Assembly: GCF_000308875.1 (NCBI RefSeq)
Contig: NZ_BAGL01000081.1
Location: 1 to 64,000 of the forward strand
Reading direction: 5' to 3'
DNA: 64,000 nucleotides
From: Nocardia transvalensis NBRC 15921
GTDB taxonomy: Bacteria > Actinomycetota > Actinomycetes > Mycobacteriales > Mycobacteriaceae
The position numbers were made by a program, and so were the translations under genes. The notes below the pieces were generated by a model. It was given only the letters and a program-made list of their open reading frames with translations, did no database searches and was not told where the DNA came from. Positions 8,600 through 16,717 of this stretch are shown in pieces. The stretch's first letter is position 1. The number at the start of each line of letters is the position of its first letter.

Positions 8600-10702
8600 C
8601 TACTCGCCGGTCGCCTTGGCGATGATCTCCTTCGACACGTTGGCCGGAACCTCCGCGTACGAATCGAACACCATGGAGAAGTTCGCCCGGCCCTGGGTCT
8701 TGGACCGCAGGTCACCGATGTAGCCGAACATCTCCGAGAGCGGAACCAGCGCCTTGACGACACGGGCACCACTGCGTTCCTCCATGGCCTGGATCTGGCC
8801 ACGGCGGGAGTTCAGGTCGCCGATCACGTCGCCCATGTACTCCTCGGGCGTGGTGACCTCGACGGCCATCAGCGGCTCGAGGATCACCGGACCGGCCTTG
8901 CGGGCCGCTTCCTTCAGGGCCTGCGCACCCGCGATCTTGAACGCCATTTCCGAGGAGTCGACCTCGTGGTAGGCGCCGTCGAGCAGCTTGGCCTTCAGGT
9001 TGACCAGCGGGTAACCAGCGAGGACACCGTACTGCATGGCGTCCTGGATGCCGGCGTCCACCGAGGGGATGTACTCGCGCGGCACGCGGCCACCGGTGAC
9101 CTTGTTCTCGAACTCGTAGGTCGCGCCGTCCTCGCCCACGAAGGGCTCCAGGGCGATGATCACGCGCGCGAACTGGCCGGAGCCACCCGTCTGCTTCTTG
9201 TGGGTGAACTCGTGCTTCTCGACGACCTTGGTGATCGTCTCGCGGTAGGCCACCTGCGGCTTGCCGATGTTGGCCTCGACCTTGAATTCGCGCTTCATCC
9301 GGTCGACGTAGATGTCGAGCTGGAGCTCGCCCATGCCGCCGATGACGGTCTGGCCGGTCTCCTGATCCAGCTTCACGTTGAAGGTGGGGTCCTCCTCCGC
9401 GAACTTCTGGATGGCGGTGCCCAGCTTCTCCTGGTCGGCCTTGGTCTTCGGCTCGATGGCCACCTCGATGACCGGGTCCGGGAAGGACATGGACTCCAGC
9501 ACGATCTGGTTCTGCGGATCGCACAGGGTGTCACCGGTGGTGGTGTCCTTCAGGCCGATGACCGCGTAGATGTGGCCCGCCTGGGCCTCATCGATCGGCT
9601 GCTCCTTGTTGGAGTGCATCTGGAACAGCTTGCCCAGACGCTCCTTCTTGCCCTTGGTCGAGTTGATGACCTGGGCGCCGGAGGCGACCTTGCCCGAGTA
9701 CACGCGGACGTAGGTCAGCTTGCCGAAGAACGGGTGCGTCGCGACCTTGAACGCCAGGGCCGCGAACGGCTCGGTGGTGTCCGGGTTGCGGTGGATGATC
9801 TCGTCCTCTTTGTTGGGGACGTGACCGTCGGTGCCACCGTCGTCCAGCGGCGTCGGCAGGTAGTCGATGACGGCGTCGAGCATGGGCTGCACGCCCTTGT
9901 TCTTGAACGCCGAACCACAGAGCACCGGGTACAGCTCCGAGTTCACGGTCAGCTTGCGGATCGCGCCCTTGATCTCCTCGATCGAGAGCTCCTCGCCGCC
10001 GAAGAACTTCTCCAGCAGGGCCTCGTCCGACTCGGCGACGGTCTCGAGCAGCTCCTGGCGGTACTGCTCCGCGCGCTCGGCCAGATCGGCCGGGATCTCG
10101 ATGGTCTCGTAGGACTCGCCGAGCTTGGTCTCGCCCTTCCAGACCTTCGCGTTCATCTCGACCAGGTCGATGATGCCCTCGAACTCGTTCTCCGCGCCGA
10201 TCGGCAGCTGGATGACCAGCGGCTTGGCACCGAGGCGGTCCTTGATGGTCTGGACCGTGAAGTAGAAGTCGGCGCCCAGCTTGTCCATCTTGTTGACGAA
10301 GCAGATGCGCGGGACGTCGTACTTGTCGGCCTGCCGCCAGACCTGCTCGGACTGCGGCTCAACGCCCTCTTTTCCGTCGAAGACCGCAACCGCGCCATCG
10401 AGTACGCGCAGCGATCGCTCCACCTCGACGGTGAAGTCGACGTGACCCGGCGTGTCGATGATGTTGATCTGGTTGTCTTTCCAGAAGCAGGTCGTCGCGG
10501 CCGACGTGATCGTGATGCCGCGTTCCTGCTCCTGGGCCATCCAGTCCATCGTGGCCGCGCCGTCGTGGACCTCACCGATCTTGTAGGTGATGCCGGTGTA
10601 GAAGAGGATGCGTTCGGTTGTGGTGGTCTTACCGGCATCGATGTGCGCCATGATGCCGATGTTGCGGACCTTGTTGAGGTCGGTGAGCACGTCCTGTGCC
10701 AC
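8600..10702 (-). CDS. fusA: translation elongation factor G
   Basis: The 700-residue GTPase drives ribosomal translocation. The G1 motif AHIDAGKT is at 19-26, DTPGH near 84 and NKMDK near 138; domains II-V follow with the conserved VDGAYHEVDSSEMAFK region. Length equals the family norm. The start is GTG at 10702, read as GTG GCA CAG GAC, preceded by GGGGAAG. It follows rpsG after 165 bases that contain a strong hairpin. Confidence 0.98.
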   Translation of the reverse strand: MAQDVLTDLNKVRNIGIMAHIDAGKTTTTERILFYTGITYKIGEVHDGAATMDWMAQEQERGITITSAATTCFWKDNQINIIDTPGHVDFTVEVERSLRVLDGAVAVFDGKEGVEPQSEQVWRQADKYDVPRICFVNKMDKLGADFYFTVQTIKDRLGAKPLVIQLPIGAENEFEGIIDLVEMNAKVWKGETKLGESYETIEIPADLAERAEQYRQELLETVAESDEALLEKFFGGEELSIEEIKGAIRKLTVNSELYPVLCGSAFKNKGVQPMLDAVIDYLPTPLDDGGTDGHVPNKEDEIIHRNPDTTEPFAALAFKVATHPFFGKLTYVRVYSGKVASGAQVINSTKGKKERLGKLFQMHSNKEQPIDEAQAGHIYAVIGLKDTTTGDTLCDPQNQIVLESMSFPDPVIEVAIEPKTKADQEKLGTAIQKFAEEDPTFNVKLDQETGQTVIGGMGELQLDIYVDRMKREFKVEANIGKPQVAYRETITKVVEKHEFTHKKQTGGSGQFARVIIALEPFVGEDGATYEFENKVTGGRVPREYIPSVDAGIQDAMQYGVLAGYPLVNLKAKLLDGAYHEVDSSEMAFKIAGAQALKEAARKAGPVILEPLMAVEVTTPEEYMGDVIGDLNSRRGQIQAMEERSGARVVKALVPLSEMFGYIGDLRSKTQGRANFSMVFDSYAEVPANVSKEIIAKATGE

Positions 10703-10789
10703 GGAAATCTTCCCCGCTCGTAGCTAGTTGGGATTTTCGGGAACGACCCTGGCTCCGTTCGGAGGCCCAGAGGCCATCACTTTTTCAAC

Positions 10790-10821
10790 GTCGGGCGTGG
10801 CGCCGGAGTGCCACGCCCGAC
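10790..10821 (-). other. strong hairpin between rpsG and fusA
   Basis: GTCGGGCGTGGC and its exact reverse complement flank an 8-base loop, a 12-bp perfect stem. It lies 88 bases before the fusA start codon. There is no U-run directly after it on the minus strand, so it more likely marks RNA processing, stabilisation or partial attenuation than full termination. Confidence 0.6.
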
Positions 10822-10867
10822 TGTGACTCGCCTCCCGGCGCCGTTCCTCGGCGATCCGGGAACCGAT

Positions 10868-11338
10868 TCACCAGCGGTAGTGCGCGAAGGCCCGGTTCGA
10901 CTCGGCCATCTTGTGGGTGTCCTCGCGACGCTTCACCGAAGCGCCCAGACCGTTGCTGGCGTCCAGCAGCTCGTTCGCCAGACGCTCGACCATGGTCTTC
11001 TCACGACGCTGCCGGGAGAAGTTCACCAGCCAGCGCAGCGCCAGGGTGTTGGCGCGGCCCGGCCGCACCTCGACCGGCACCTGGTAGGTGGCGCCACCGA
11101 CACGGCGGGGCTTGACCTCCAGGGAGGGCTTCACGTTGTCGAGCGCGCGCTTGAGGGTGACGACCGGATCGGTGCCGGTCTTCTCGCGCGCCTGCTCCAG
11201 CGCGGCGTAGACGATCCGCTCGGAGGTGGACTTCTTGCCGTCCAGCAGGATCTTGTTGACCAGCTGGCTCACCAGCGGCGACCCGTAGACCGGGTCGTTG
11301 ATCAGCGGACGCTTGGGAGCGGGGCCCTTGCGCGGCAT
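10868..11338 (-). CDS. rpsG: 30S ribosomal protein S7
   Basis: The 156-residue protein nucleates assembly of the 30S head and contacts the E site and mRNA. The sequence begins MPRKGPAPKRPLINDP and ends NRAFAHYRW, typical of actinobacterial S7, at the usual length. Its ATG is one base beyond the rpsL stop codon, so the two are translationally linked. Confidence 0.98.
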   Translation of the reverse strand: MPRKGPAPKRPLINDPVYGSPLVSQLVNKILLDGKKSTSERIVYAALEQAREKTGTDPVVTLKRALDNVKPSLEVKPRRVGGATYQVPVEVRPGRANTLALRWLVNFSRQRREKTMVERLANELLDASNGLGASVKRREDTHKMAESNRAFAHYRW

Positions 11339-11339
11339 A

Positions 11340-11714
11340 TCAGCTCTTCTCCTTCTTGGCGCCGTAGCGGCTGCGGGCCTGCTTGCGGTTCTTCACACCC
11401 TGGGTGTCGAGCGAACCGCGGATGATCTTGTAGCGCACACCGGGGAGGTCCTTCACACGACCACCGCGCACGAGCACCATCGAGTGCTCCTGCAGGTTGT
11501 GGCCCTCACCCGGGATGTAGGCCGTGACCTCGACCGCGCTGGTCAGGCGAACACGCGCGACCTTACGCAGCGCGGAGTTCGGCTTCTTCGGGGTCGTGGT
11601 GTACACGCGGGTGCACACGCCACGACGCTGCGGGCTCCCCTTGAGAGCCGCGGTCTTCGTCTTCGCGACCTTGTCGCTGCGACCCTTGCGGACCAGCTGG
11701 TTGATGGTTGGCAT
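11340..11714 (-). CDS. rpsL: 30S ribosomal protein S12
   Basis: The 124-residue protein sits at the decoding centre. The start is the ATG at 11714 (MPTINQLVRKGR), which gives the standard length; a longer reading frame upstream is not conserved. Lys-43 in TTPKKPNS and Lys-88 in GRVKDLPG, the two streptomycin-resistance positions, are both wild type. It is first gene of the str operon rpsL-rpsG-fusA-tuf. Confidence 0.98.
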   Translation of the reverse strand: MPTINQLVRKGRSDKVAKTKTAALKGSPQRRGVCTRVYTTTPKKPNSALRKVARVRLTSAVEVTAYIPGEGHNLQEHSMVLVRGGRVKDLPGVRYKIIRGSLDTQGVKNRKQARSRYGAKKEKS

Positions 11715-12031
11715 ATACCGGCTTTCTTTATTCAGTAACCAGGTGTCTGGAATGTCTTCACGTCTGTGTTCTCGAGCTGTCACCCGTCCACCCGGACCGC
11801 GTTCCCCGCGTCCCGAGGTCGGGCGTGTCGCGCGCAGTACATACCTACTTTTCCGGGCACGCTGAAACGGTCGGCCGCTTTCGCTGGCTTACGTCCTGCA
11901 CACAAACCTGCCCGCAGCTTCCGGGCACAGCGATCCACGATACCCGTCGGCGCGGCGGGGAGCAAAAGCGGGTACCCCGTGGTAGCGGGGCCACGGCGCC
12001 GGAAGGCGGTATCCGGTTGTGGAGCGTGTCG
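11715..12031 (-). promoter_or_regulatory. str operon leader and promoter region
   Basis: No gene is supported in these 317 bases. A sigma-70-type promoter is proposed at 11937-11965: TTGCTC (11960-11965), a 17-base spacer and TATCGT (11937-11942), read on the minus strand. It would give a leader of about 215 bases before rpsL. A small CCCCG/CGGGG stem at 11975-11990 may end the lipoprotein transcript. Confidence 0.5.
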
Positions 12032-12586
12032 TCAGCGGGCCAGGTTCAGTGTCAACTCTGCCAGTTTCTGGGCTCCCTCGCACGGATCCGGATGACCGGA
12101 TCCCGCACGGTAGTTCACCCACCAGCCGATTACCCCGGTATCCGCGGCCGGCGCCATCACGCCGCAGGCGTCCGGATCGTTGGGCCGGTGCACCTGAAGT
12201 GCCCGCCGGCCCTGCACGTTGATGTCCGTCGTGGTGTAGCCGAGCCGATCGTTGTTCTGTTTCTCGTTGGGCAGCGAGCCCATCTCGTACCAGTTGAGCG
12301 TCGCCATCCCGTCGCCGCCCGGCGTGCCCTGCAGGTCCCACATGCACACCGCGCCGTTGAACGAACTCTGCGCGTACTGCGCGCCCGTCGCCTTGGCGAT
12401 CTCGTCCTGCTGGACGACCTCGCATTCACGCAGCAACTTGTCGAAGTTCATGTTGACCGAGCTGCCCCCGCCCGCCGGCTGCGCGGATCCGGTGACGGTG
12501 CGGCCGCAGCCGCCGGCCGTCATCGCCACCGCCACGGCGACGGCCGCGATCGCCGCCGCCCGCGTCCTCGCTGCTCGCGTACGCAT
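12032..12586 (-). CDS. DUF3558 family lipoprotein
   Basis: The 184-residue protein starts at the ATG at 12586, giving a basic N-terminus, a hydrophobic signal and a lipobox ending AGGC (lipidated Cys-27). The mature part, with paired cysteines (CEVVQQDEIAKATGA, CMWDLQG, DPDACGVMAP, DPCEGAQKLAE), matches the DUF3558 family of mycobacterial and nocardial surface lipoproteins of unknown function. It lies 26 bases after a second DUF3558 gene, and the two share a layout with C-terminal DPC-x-xAQKLAEL or DPCLKNRKLAEL, so they arose by tandem duplication and probably form one transcript. Confidence 0.82.
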   Translation of the reverse strand: MRTRAARTRAAAIAAVAVAVAMTAGGCGRTVTGSAQPAGGGSSVNMNFDKLLRECEVVQQDEIAKATGAQYAQSSFNGAVCMWDLQGTPGGDGMATLNWYEMGSLPNEKQNNDRLGYTTTDINVQGRRALQVHRPNDPDACGVMAPAADTGVIGWWVNYRAGSGHPDPCEGAQKLAELTLNLAR

Positions 12587-12612
12587 CTCGCCCCTCACGT
12601 CGGTCGCCGCTC

Positions 12613-13143
12613 TCACTTCAGCCGCTGCACTGTCAGCTCGGCCAGCTTGCGGTTCTTCAGGCACGGATCGCCGCCGATCGTGCCGAACAACCCGCTGGAG
12701 GTCGACCATTCGAAGAAGTCGTCGCCAAGCTGCACCGCCAGATCGCAGATGCTGCCGTCGGCGGTGGCGTCCTGGAAGCCCGGATGCCCGGCGACCTCGA
12801 TGCTCTCGGGATTGCGACCCTGCGCGGTCACCCACGCCCGCTCGCGCTCGATGGGACTGCCGCGGTAGGAGGCGAAGGTGACGCTGGGCGAGGAGGCGCC
12901 GGCCGACTGCCAGTTACAGCCGACGGAATTCTTGAACGACCGCGAGATCTGCCCCAGCTGGCCGAGATCGCGCACCTCGTCGTCGGTGGCACCGCCGCAC
13001 TCCCCCGTGAACGGGCCCAGCGCGGCCACCTTCAGCGGCGGGCGCACGAGCGGCGTCCCGCTGTCCGCATTGTCGCCCGACCCGCACGCCGTCAGCAGCG
13101 CTGCGATGGCCGTCCCCGTGACGATCGCCGACGTGATCCGCAT
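12613..13143 (-). CDS. DUF3558 family lipoprotein, second copy
   Basis: The 176-residue protein has a signal peptide with lipobox LTAC (Cys-20) and a DUF3558 domain with conserved features: GECGGATDDEV, SVGCNWQS, DLAVQ and the C-terminal DPCLKNRKLAELTVQRL. It is a diverged paralogue of the next gene downstream. It probably sits on the outer face of the plasma membrane or in the mycolate cell envelope. Function unknown; nothing nearby suggests a substrate. Confidence 0.82.
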   Translation of the reverse strand: MRITSAIVTGTAIAALLTACGSGDNADSGTPLVRPPLKVAALGPFTGECGGATDDEVRDLGQLGQISRSFKNSVGCNWQSAGASSPSVTFASYRGSPIERERAWVTAQGRNPESIEVAGHPGFQDATADGSICDLAVQLGDDFFEWSTSSGLFGTIGGDPCLKNRKLAELTVQRLK

Positions 13144-13173
13144 GCCCCAGACTGTACTGGTCGCCGCGCGGCC

Positions 13174-14364
13174 TCACAGATTGCCGCGGGCCTCCTGCTC
13201 GCGCTCGATGGCCTGGAACAGGGCCTTGAAGTTGCCCTTGCCGAAGCCGAGGGAACCGTGGCGTTCGATCAGTTCGAAGAAGACGGTGGGGCGGTCGGTG
13301 AGCGGTTTGCAGAAGATCTGCAACAGGTAGCCGTCCTCGTCGCGGTCGACCAGGATGCCGCGAGACCGCAGCTCCTCCACCGGGACTCGGACCCGGCCGA
13401 TGCGGGCGCGCAGCTCCGGATCCTCGTAGTAGGCGTCCGGGGTGTCGAGGAATTCGACGCCCTCGCGGCGCAGGGCGTCGACGGTGGTGAGGATGTCGCC
13501 GGTGGCCAGGGCGATGTGCTGCACGCCGGGACCGCGGTAGAACTCCAGGTACTCGTCGATCTGGGACTTCTTGCGGCTCACCGCCGGCTCGTTGAGCGGG
13601 AACTTCACCCGGTGGTTGCCGCTGGCCACGACCTTGCTCATCAGCGCCGAGTACTCGGTGGCGATATCGTCGCCGACGAATTCGGCCATGTTCTCGAAAC
13701 CCATGACGCGGCGGTAGAACTCGACCCACTCGTCCATCTGCCCGAGTTCGACATTGCCGACGACGTGGTCGATCGCCTGGAACACCCGCCGCGGCGCGCC
13801 CTCGCGCGGGACGAAGCCGGACGTCCTGGCGACGAAGCCCGGCAGGTACGGCCCGTCGTAGCGCGACCGGTCGACCAGCGTGTGCCGGGTCTCGCCGTAG
13901 GTCGCCAGCGCGGCGGAGCGGACGGTGCCGAATTCGTCGGTGTCGTCGTGCGGTTCGACGAGGACGGTGGCGCCGTGCGCCCGCGCCCACTCGACGCACT
14001 TGTCGACATCGGGGACCTCGAGCGCGATGTCGACGACGCCGTCGCCGTGCCGATCATGATGTGCGACAAGCGGACTGGCCGGATCGACCGCACCGGTCAC
14101 GACGAATCGCGCGCCGCCGCTGCGCAGGACGAACGACTTGCGGTCGCGGTCGCCGGTCTCGGGGCCCGAGTACGCCTCCAGCCGCATCCCGAACGCCGAC
14201 TCCAGATAGTGCGCGAACTGCGTGGCGTTGCCGACCACCCACACCAGCGCGTCCCAGCCGATGACGGGGAAAGGGTCGGCGGCGGCATCGTGGTCGACCA
14301 GCCCGACCAGGTGGGTCTCCGAGGGCTCCGGGCGGGCCGCGACGTTCATCTGCTCGACAGTCAT
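13174..14364 (-). CDS. hpd: 4-hydroxyphenylpyruvate dioxygenase
   Basis: The 396-residue enzyme converts 4-hydroxyphenylpyruvate to homogentisate in tyrosine breakdown. Two vicinal-oxygen-chelate domains are seen. The iron ligands are the His in FQAIDHVVGN, the His in GVQHIALAT and the Glu in TVFFELIERHG; the C-terminal helix motif GFGKGNFKALFQAIE is intact. The ATG at 14364 (MTVEQMNVAARP) gives the family length. A divergent Lrp/AsnC gene 135 bases away is its probable regulator. Homogentisate-cleaving enzymes are not in the window. Confidence 0.95.
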   Translation of the reverse strand: MTVEQMNVAARPEPSETHLVGLVDHDAAADPFPVIGWDALVWVVGNATQFAHYLESAFGMRLEAYSGPETGDRDRKSFVLRSGGARFVVTGAVDPASPLVAHHDRHGDGVVDIALEVPDVDKCVEWARAHGATVLVEPHDDTDEFGTVRSAALATYGETRHTLVDRSRYDGPYLPGFVARTSGFVPREGAPRRVFQAIDHVVGNVELGQMDEWVEFYRRVMGFENMAEFVGDDIATEYSALMSKVVASGNHRVKFPLNEPAVSRKKSQIDEYLEFYRGPGVQHIALATGDILTTVDALRREGVEFLDTPDAYYEDPELRARIGRVRVPVEELRSRGILVDRDEDGYLLQIFCKPLTDRPTVFFELIERHGSLGFGKGNFKALFQAIEREQEARGNL

Positions 14365-14409
14365 GCACCTAGGTAATCGCCCGATCGCTCGACTGAGCAA
14401 TATCGGCAA

Positions 14410-14434
14410 AATTCGGTAGACATCATGGCGAATT
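14410..14434. promoter_or_regulatory. candidate Lrp-type operator between hpd and the regulator
   Basis: AATTCG and CGAATT are separated by 13 bases in the 135-base divergent gap, and the match extends outward with GGC and GCC. AT-rich dyads of this kind are bound by Lrp/AsnC proteins. The assignment follows from position and symmetry only. Confidence 0.5.
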
Positions 14435-14499
14435 GCGCCACCAAGGCGGGGTCGATGCTGGACAATTTGAATAGATCACGAGCACGGATGGAGACGACG

Positions 14500-15018
14500 A
14501 TGGCACGCACTGCCGCCCGGCTGGACGAGCTGGATCTCGCGATCCTGTCCGCCATGCACGAATACCAGAAGGCGGGCATTCTCGAGCTGTCGCGGCGTAC
14601 TCGCGTCGCGCGTGCGACGGTGCAGTCGCGCATCGCCCGCATGGAGGAGTCCGGGGTGATCTCCTCCTATGATCCGCAGATCGACGTCACCGCGGCGGGA
14701 TTCGACGTGCAGGCATTCGTCACCCTGGAGATCGCCCAGGGCGCGCTGGACGCCGTGGCCGCCGATCTGGAGGCCATCCCCGGCGTGCTCGAGGCCTACG
14801 CCACCACCGGCTCCGGCGACGTACTGTGCCGCCTCGGCGCGGATTCGCACGCCGGTCTGCAATCGGTCCTCCTGAGCATCGACCGCAGCTCGGCGGTCGT
14901 CCGCTCGCACAGCGTGATCGTCCTGTCCACGGTCGTCACCCACCGCACCCTCCCCCTCCTCCGCACCCTCACCCCCGCCGGCACCAGCAAGGCCCCGGCC
15001 TACCGCAACCACAGCTGA
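14500..15018 (+). CDS. Lrp/AsnC family regulator
   Basis: The 172-residue protein has an N-terminal helix-turn-helix (LDELDLAILSAMHEYQKAG, then LSRRTRVARATVQSRIARME) and a C-terminal RAM ligand-binding domain with alpha-beta folds around VQAFVTLEIAQG and VLEAYATTGSGDVLCRL. The ATG at 14500 is chosen because GGAG stands seven bases before it; in-frame ATGs at 14488, 14455 and 14425 are possible. Being divergent from hpd, it most likely senses an aromatic amino acid or a product and controls hpd. Confidence 0.87.
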   Translation: MARTAARLDELDLAILSAMHEYQKAGILELSRRTRVARATVQSRIARMEESGVISSYDPQIDVTAAGFDVQAFVTLEIAQGALDAVAADLEAIPGVLEAYATTGSGDVLCRLGADSHAGLQSVLLSIDRSSAVVRSHSVIVLSTVVTHRTLPLLRTLTPAGTSKAPAYRNHS

Positions 15019-15024
15019 GCACTG

Positions 15025-15675
15025 TTACCGACGGCCGAGCCTCGTGATCAGGCCGCGGACGTGGGCCTCGGCGGCTGCGCGGGCGTCGTCGGGGTGGCCG
15101 GATTCCAGGGCTTCGACTATGCGGCGGTGTTCGCGGAGTGCGGTGCGGCGGTTGGATTCCGAGCGCCAGAGGTCGCCTCGGTAGAGGTGGGCCTGTGCTT
15201 CCATGCGGGCGAGTTCGTCGGCGAGCGTGCGGTTTCCGCAGCGGTCCCGGATGAAGGCGTGAAATTCCAGGTCCAGTTCGGTGTCGCGGGCGGCGTCGGC
15301 GGCGGCGCGCAGATTGGCCTCCTGTGCGCTCAGCATCGCGTTCAGTTCGGCCAGCTCGGCGGCCGTGACGCGGACGGCGGCCGTGGCGGCCGCGAGACCG
15401 TCGAGCACCGCCCGCACCGCGAGCACGTCGCACACCTGCCGGTCGTCGATGGTGGCGACGCGGGCGCCAGCATGCGGGACGGCCACGGCCAGCCCCTCGT
15501 AGATGAGCTGCTGCACCGCCTCCCGCACCGGGCTGCGGCTGACGCCGAGCCGGGCCGACAGGCCGGGCACGCTCAGCGCCGTGCCCGGCCCCAACTCCCC
15601 CGACAGCACCAGTTGCCGCAGCTGCCGGTGGACGGACTCGCCCAGCAGCGCGCCGTCCGCGGCCGCGTCGGTCAT
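15025..15675 (-). CDS. GntR/FadR-type regulator (FCD domain)
   Basis: The 216-residue protein has an N-terminal winged helix (about 10-75: LRQLVLSGELGPGTALS, SARLGVSRSPVREAVQQL) and a C-terminal FCD domain (about 85-205) with likely metal-binding residues in LEFHAFIRDRCGN, REHRRIVEAL and AAEAHVRG. It is the last gene of the minus-strand group that includes a 2OG oxygenase, an ABC importer and an amidohydrolase, 28 bases after the oxygenase. By position it is the repressor of that operon, responding to its substrate or an intermediate. Confidence 0.87.
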   Translation of the reverse strand: MTDAAADGALLGESVHRQLRQLVLSGELGPGTALSVPGLSARLGVSRSPVREAVQQLIYEGLAVAVPHAGARVATIDDRQVCDVLAVRAVLDGLAAATAAVRVTAAELAELNAMLSAQEANLRAAADAARDTELDLEFHAFIRDRCGNRTLADELARMEAQAHLYRGDLWRSESNRRTALREHRRIVEALESGHPDDARAAAEAHVRGLITRLGRR

Positions 15676-15703
15676 CGCGCTTCCTTCCCTGTCGGCGACA
15701 ACG

Positions 15704-16699
15704 CTACTGTTCGGGACGGTAGTTGGCGCGCACCCGCTGAGCGAGGAAGTCGGCCGCCGTCACCGGCGGATAGGTCCCGCGCGGCCCGGCGATCACGGCG
15801 TCCCGATCCGCCTGGGCGAAATAGGCAATGCTGTAGCGGTCACCCTGGTATTCCTCGGGCCCCGGACCGCGGACCCGGTGGAAATTGGACGGCAGCAGAT
15901 CATCGCTCCAGCGGGTCAGCATGTCGCCGATATTGCAGGTGATCAGCGCCGAGGACGGCGTGATGGGCGTCCAGCGCTGGTCCCGCATCTCCTTGCCCGG
16001 ACACACCTGCAGGCCGCCCTGACCGTCGCGCTGGAAAAGCAGTGTCAGACAGTCGAAGTCGGTGTGCGCACCGGCCCGCCACCGGCCGGGCACCCCGCGC
16101 AGTTCCGCGGGAACGGCGAAGTAGTGCAGCAGCCGCAGCGTGCTCTGATACTCCTCGGACGCCGGGTTATGGGCGGTGGTGAAATGGTCGCGGGGCAGGC
16201 CGAGCCGGTCGGCGAAACACGACAGCACCCGCATGGCGACGGCCCAGCACCGGGACTCGAAATCCCGTACGGCCGAGACGAATCCGGGCAGCTCGCTCTC
16301 GCTGGGCCACAGCCCGGCCATATGCGGGCGAGTGATCTGGTAGGACTCCTTCTGATCCGGCACGCCGATGGACGGGCGGACCTGGCTCATACTCTCCCAC
16401 CCGGCATTGTTCGCCTTGACCAGCGGATAGTGCGCCTTCACCGCGTCCGGGAGCGCGAAAAACCGTGCGGTGAGGTCGAATACGCCGTCGATCGTCTCCT
16501 GGGCGATACCGTGCCCCGACAGCTGGAAGAACCCGATCTCGGTCGCGGCGGTCCACAGTTCGTCGGTGATCTCGGCGCGGCGCGCGTCGAAGTCGGTCAG
16601 ATCGATCACGCGGATCTCGCGATCGTCGGTCTCGCTGCCGAGCCCGCCCATCTGTTGTTCCCGGGACACCTCGGACAGGTCGTAACTGGCGGTCATCAT
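15704..16699 (-). CDS. isopenicillin-N-synthase-like 2OG-Fe(II) oxygenase
   Basis: The 331-residue enzyme has the DIOX_N region (IRVIDLTDF, EIGFFQLSGHGI) and the jelly-roll core. The iron triad is His-212 and Asp-214 (GAHTDFDCLTLL) and His-274 (SNFHRVRGP); Arg-288 and Ser-290 (DRYSIAYF) bind 2-oxoglutarate. It should hydroxylate or oxidatively cleave a small organic substrate in the cytoplasm. The same superfamily includes thymine and gibberellin oxygenases. Neighbours are an importer and an 8-oxoguanine-deaminase-like enzyme, which points to a nitrogen heterocycle. The exact substrate cannot be read from the sequence. AAAGGA precedes the start; ATG at 16699 or 16696. Confidence 0.85.
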   Translation of the reverse strand: MMTASYDLSEVSREQQMGGLGSETDDREIRVIDLTDFDARRAEITDELWTAATEIGFFQLSGHGIAQETIDGVFDLTARFFALPDAVKAHYPLVKANNAGWESMSQVRPSIGVPDQKESYQITRPHMAGLWPSESELPGFVSAVRDFESRCWAVAMRVLSCFADRLGLPRDHFTTAHNPASEEYQSTLRLLHYFAVPAELRGVPGRWRAGAHTDFDCLTLLFQRDGQGGLQVCPGKEMRDQRWTPITPSSALITCNIGDMLTRWSDDLLPSNFHRVRGPGPEEYQGDRYSIAYFAQADRDAVIAGPRGTYPPVTAADFLAQRVRANYRPEQ

Positions 16700-16717
16700 C
16701 GTCCTTTCTTCGGTGGA

